64,000 bases of DNA, taken from positions 22,843 to 86,842 of the forward strand of contig CAWBTF010000030.1 in the NCBI GenBank assembly GCA_963791595.1, given 5' to 3'. Below the pieces are notes generated by a model. It saw only the letters and a list, made by a program, of their open reading frames with translations, did not search any database and was not told the origin of the DNA. This stretch comes from JAEMQF01 sp963791595 (GTDB lineage: Bacteria > Pseudomonadota > Gammaproteobacteria > Burkholderiales > Burkholderiaceae_C). Position 1 is the stretch's first letter; every line of letters begins with the position of its first letter. A program made the position numbers and the translations under genes. Shown here piece after piece: positions 61,359-64,000 of this stretch.

Positions 61359-62591
61359 ATGAAGGCCTACGTGGTGGGCGGCGCGGTGCGCGACGCGCTG
61401 CTCGGGCGCGCCAGTACCGACAAGGACTGGGTCGTCGTCGGCAGCACGCCGCAGCAGATGGTGCAGGCCGGTTTCATCGCCGTCGGGCGCGACTTTCCGG
61501 TGTTCCTGCATCCGCAAACGAAGCAGGAGTACGCGCTGGCGCGCACCGAACGCAAGACGGCACCGGGCTACCACGGCTTCACTTTTCACGCCGATGAAGC
61601 GGTCACGTTGGAGCAAGACCTCGCTCGGCGCGACTTGACGATCAATGCGATGGCATTCGATGAAAGCGGTGCGCTGATCGATCCGTACGGCGGCCGCGAC
61701 GATCTTCAGGCGCGCGTGTTGCGCCATGTCTCCCCGGCTTTTGCCGAAGACCCGGTGCGCATCCTGCGCCTGGCGCGTTTCGCGGCGCGGCTGCCCGACT
61801 TCAGCGTCGCACCGGGTACGCTGGAGCTGGCGCGGCAAATGGTGAATGCCGGCGAAGTCGACGCGCTTGTGCCGGAACGCGTGTGGCAGGAACTGGCGCG
61901 CGGTTTGATGGAGACCCGGCCGTCGCGCATGTTCGAGGTGTTGCGCGAGTGCGGCGCATTGGTACGGCTGATGCCTGGAGTGAACCGGTTGTGGGGTGAT
62001 GCTCCTCACGAGAGCGCCGAGCCTCGCGCGGCAGACAGCCTTCTGCGTGCACTCGACGCCTGTGCGGAAATGCGCTGCGCGTTGCCGGAGCGTTTCGCCT
62101 GCCTCGGGCATGCCATCGAAGCGGCTCGAGCGCCAATGGTGCCCGAAAGCCCGGATTCGGCGCGCCGCGAAACGGAACTGCCAGCGCTCGACGCGCTGTG
62201 CGACCGGTTGCGCGTGCCGGCCGCTTGCCGCGAGCTGGCTGAACTCGCGGCGCGCGAGTTCGATGCGGTGTGGCGCGCTGAGTCGATGGCTCCGGAGGAA
62301 TTGCTCAACCTGCTCGAGCGCTGCGACGCATTGCGCCGGCCGCAGCGCTTCGACACCCTCCTGCTGGCTTGCGACTGCATCGCCCGCGGCGCGGGCGTGG
62401 CGCTCGACGATGGCGCGCTTGCTCCATCCGCGCACTTGCGGCGCGTGCTCGCGCATGTGCTCGGGGTCGAGACGGCAGGCGTCGCGGCGCGCGCCGCCGC
62501 TCAAGGAAATACCGGGCCCGAGATCGGGCAAGCGATTCACGAGGCGCGGCTTCGCGCGATCCCAGCCGATCCGATCAGGAAGGCAAGCTGA
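61359..62591 (+). CDS. cca: CCA-adding tRNA nucleotidyltransferase, HD domain degenerate
   Basis: 410 residues, the size of the bacterial multifunctional enzyme. The head domain is intact: YVVGGAVRDALLGRASTDKDWVVVG-type start (metal Asp pair in DKD), RDLTINAMAF near 85, and EDPVRILRLARFAARLPDF near 125. The C-terminal phosphohydrolase domain has lost its metal residues: where relatives have H...HD(L)GKG, this protein has GHAIEAA, and the first His-containing segment is APHESAEPRAADS. So CCA addition should work but phosphatase and phosphodiesterase activity probably not. ATG 61359, 24 bases after the GST stop. Confidence 0.92.
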   Translation: MKAYVVGGAVRDALLGRASTDKDWVVVGSTPQQMVQAGFIAVGRDFPVFLHPQTKQEYALARTERKTAPGYHGFTFHADEAVTLEQDLARRDLTINAMAFDESGALIDPYGGRDDLQARVLRHVSPAFAEDPVRILRLARFAARLPDFSVAPGTLELARQMVNAGEVDALVPERVWQELARGLMETRPSRMFEVLRECGALVRLMPGVNRLWGDAPHESAEPRAADSLLRALDACAEMRCALPERFACLGHAIEAARAPMVPESPDSARRETELPALDALCDRLRVPAACRELAELAAREFDAVWRAESMAPEELLNLLERCDALRRPQRFDTLLLACDCIARGAGVALDDGALAPSAHLRRVLAHVLGVETAGVAARAAAQGNTGPEIGQAIHEARLRAIPADPIRKAS

Positions 62592-62824
62592 CGCTCGCGA
62601 AAGCGATGACGGTTGCGCAGTGATCGGCGTCGCCATCGACCTGCGGCAGGGTATCGGCGCCACGAAGTCGCCGCGCCAGCACTGCGCGGTTCCCTACTCT
62701 TCGAGCAGACTGCGCAGCCAATGCTCCTTCGTTTCGCGTGGTACACGCGATGAAGGATGTCAATGCGGCGCGGCCGATCCAATCGATCGTATCGAAGATC
62801 GTGATAGCAATCGCGCCGTCGAGA

Positions 62825-63748
62825 TCAAGCCGTCAGACGCAACACGCCTTCGAGCGGGCAGGCATAGATCGCGTTGCGCAGCGCAGCGATCGCTTCATAG
62901 CGGGTGAACGTTCGGCGCCAGACCAGAACGACACGGCGCGTCGGCACCGGTTCGGCAAACGGCACATAGGCGACCTGCTGCTGCATGTCCTTGGCAACGC
63001 TGAGTTGCGGAACGACGGTGATGCCCACGCCGGAAGCGACCATGTACTTGATGGTTTCCAGCGATGAGCCTTCGAAGCTCTTGCGAATGCCCTCGGCGTC
63101 GCTCGAAAACCGGGCGTACTCCGGGCAGACTTCGAGCACGTGATCGCGAAAACAGTGGCCCGTGCCGAGCAGCAGCATGGTCTCGGCCTTCAGCTCTTCC
63201 GCGCCGATGCTTTTGCGCGCGGTCAGCGGGTGAGTGCGCGGCAACGCCACCATGAAGGGTTCGTCGTACAGCGCCGCGCTGGCCAGCCCGGCATCCGGGA
63301 ACGGCTCGGCCATGATGGCGCAGTCGAGTTCGCCGGTGCGAAGCATCTCGAGCAGTTTCGCGGTGAAGTTCTCCTGGAGCACGAGAGGCATTTGGGGGGT
63401 ACGAGCGATCGCCTGTTTCACCAGGTCGGGCAACAGGTAGGGGCCGATCGTGTAGATCACCCCCAGACGCAACGGCCCGGCCAGCGGGTCCTTGCCGCGC
63501 TTGGCGATTTCCTTGATCTGCAGCGCCTGTTCGATCACGGCCTGTGCCTGGCGCACGATCTCCTGGCCGAGCGGGGTCACGCTGACCTCGCTGCTGCCGC
63601 GCTCGAAGATGCGCACGTCGAGCTCCTCTTCGAGCTTCTTGATCGAAACGCTCAATGTGGGCTGCGAAACAAAACACGCTTCGGCCGCCCGCCCGAAATG
63701 CCTTTCCCTTGCGACGGCGACGATATAGCGAAGCTCGGTGAGCGTCAT
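62825..63748 (-). CDS. oxyR: Hydrogen-peroxide-sensing LysR-type regulator OxyR
   Basis: 307 residues. Helix-turn-helix at MTLTELRYIVAVARERHFGR and AAEACFVSQPTLSVSIKKLE, then the two-lobed sensor. The redox pair is in LGTGHCFRDHVLEVCPEY near residue 200: the first Cys reacts with peroxide and forms a disulfide with the second, as in E. coli OxyR. ATG 63748. OxyR activates catalase and peroxidase genes; none is in this window, and the gene upstream of its promoter falls beyond the right edge. Confidence 0.95.
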   Translation of the reverse strand: MTLTELRYIVAVARERHFGRAAEACFVSQPTLSVSIKKLEEELDVRIFERGSSEVSVTPLGQEIVRQAQAVIEQALQIKEIAKRGKDPLAGPLRLGVIYTIGPYLLPDLVKQAIARTPQMPLVLQENFTAKLLEMLRTGELDCAIMAEPFPDAGLASAALYDEPFMVALPRTHPLTARKSIGAEELKAETMLLLGTGHCFRDHVLEVCPEYARFSSDAEGIRKSFEGSSLETIKYMVASGVGITVVPQLSVAKDMQQQVAYVPFAEPVPTRRVVLVWRRTFTRYEAIAALRNAIYACPLEGVLRLTA

Positions 63749-64000
63749 GGTCAGGGTCCACGGGGATCGACTCAGAGTATGGCAGGCCGGCGCGTCCCGA
63801 GGCGGCCGTCCGGCAGAACCTGATTGACCTGCCCGGCGCCCAATCCCGCACACAAATGGGACGAGCGCACCCGTGGATGCGGGGTGGGCGCGAGCAGGCC
63901 GCTCTCGATAATTCTCGGGCGGCTTCACACGCGGCCAAGCACGGTCGTCAAGTGGACGCATCGACTGTCGGGGCCAGCGAGCTGAGCCTGCACAAACGAA
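63749..64000. other. Region upstream of oxyR, to the window edge
   Basis: 252 bases with no gene I can support on either strand. On the minus strand a short frame reads in from the edge to a TGA near 63925, which could be the tail of a gene beyond the window, but 24 residues are too few to judge. Confidence 0.3.

Noticed and set aside
62592..62824. A minus-strand open frame between cca and oxyR that reads into TSFIACTTRNEG...VIAFASVSLPS
   Set aside because: About 62-80 codons, no ATG, no ribosome site and no family resemblance; the stretch is better left as intergenic.
63749..64000. C-terminal end of an upstream gene such as recG on the minus strand
   Set aside because: Only 24 codons before a stop and no resemblance I could trust to the RecG C-terminus.

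Overview
The window is GC-rich chromosomal DNA, about two thirds G+C, from a betaproteobacterium that is most likely in the Burkholderiales. Several local gene orders support this: metK divergent from two LpxL-type acyltransferases and dapF; dapF-DUF484-xerC; an S-adenosylhomocysteine (SAH) riboswitch ahead of ahcY-tlyA-metF; a run of slt, an NDUFA9-like gene, a GST and cca; a second, extended infA; and a long single-chain indolepyruvate oxidoreductase. I saw no rRNA, tRNA, CRISPR array, insertion sequence or prophage. Gene density is close to complete, and no stretch over 300 bases lacks a gene.

Layout. 0-14 kb holds the end of an aminotransferase gene, a frameshifted sulfatase-like membrane protein, a YegD-type Hsp70, a TPR lipoprotein-like or secreted protein, a Tat-exported PhoD phosphatase, a metallophosphoesterase, hutI, pckG, a tungstate-type binding protein with a Lys/Pro/Ala-rich insert, rlmJ, an XRE regulator, a DUF2145 remnant and a DsbA-fold isomerase. 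13.8-17.6 kb is one 1258-residue indolepyruvate ferredoxin oxidoreductase carrying a palindromic repeat inside its reading frame. 17.7-24 kb is a peptide-type ABC import operon led by a frameshifted DUF1028 gene; its second ATPase reads without a stop into the binding protein. 24-29.7 kb holds infA, an EamA transporter, an amidase, a glycine-zipper protein, a frameshifted GST and an aldo/keto reductase. 29.9-33.8 kb is a NitT/TauT-type importer with two permeases. 34-39.8 kb holds a truncated SDR, a KstD-like flavoprotein, conserved hypothetical genes, glmS and a divergent Lrp regulator.

39.8-45.5 kb is a housekeeping block: rlmI, xerC, DUF484, dapF and two lipid A acyltransferases. 45.5-57.5 kb is rich in SAM and folate metabolism: metK with a structured leader, a MetF-like gene, a frameshifted methyltransferase gene, SAH riboswitch-ahcY-tlyA-metF, and two 5-formyltetrahydrofolate cyclo-ligase paralogues. 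An SPFH protein, a Nudix hydrolase, an AlkZ/YcaQ-like glycosylase and a HAD phosphatase sit between these. 57.5-64 kb holds slt, an NDUFA9-like oxidoreductase, a GST, cca with a degenerate HD domain, and oxyR.

Four genes are each broken once by a single-step frameshift in a short simple-sequence tract (about 1663, 17894, 28318 and 48295), with two weaker cases at about 13065 and 42815. That pattern suggests consensus indel errors at least as much as real decay. I found no clearly new defence or mobile system. The observations most worth following are the metK leader, the stop-less ATPase/binding-protein frame, the repeat inside the indolepyruvate oxidoreductase, the insert in the TupA-like protein, and the clustering of SAM and folate genes.
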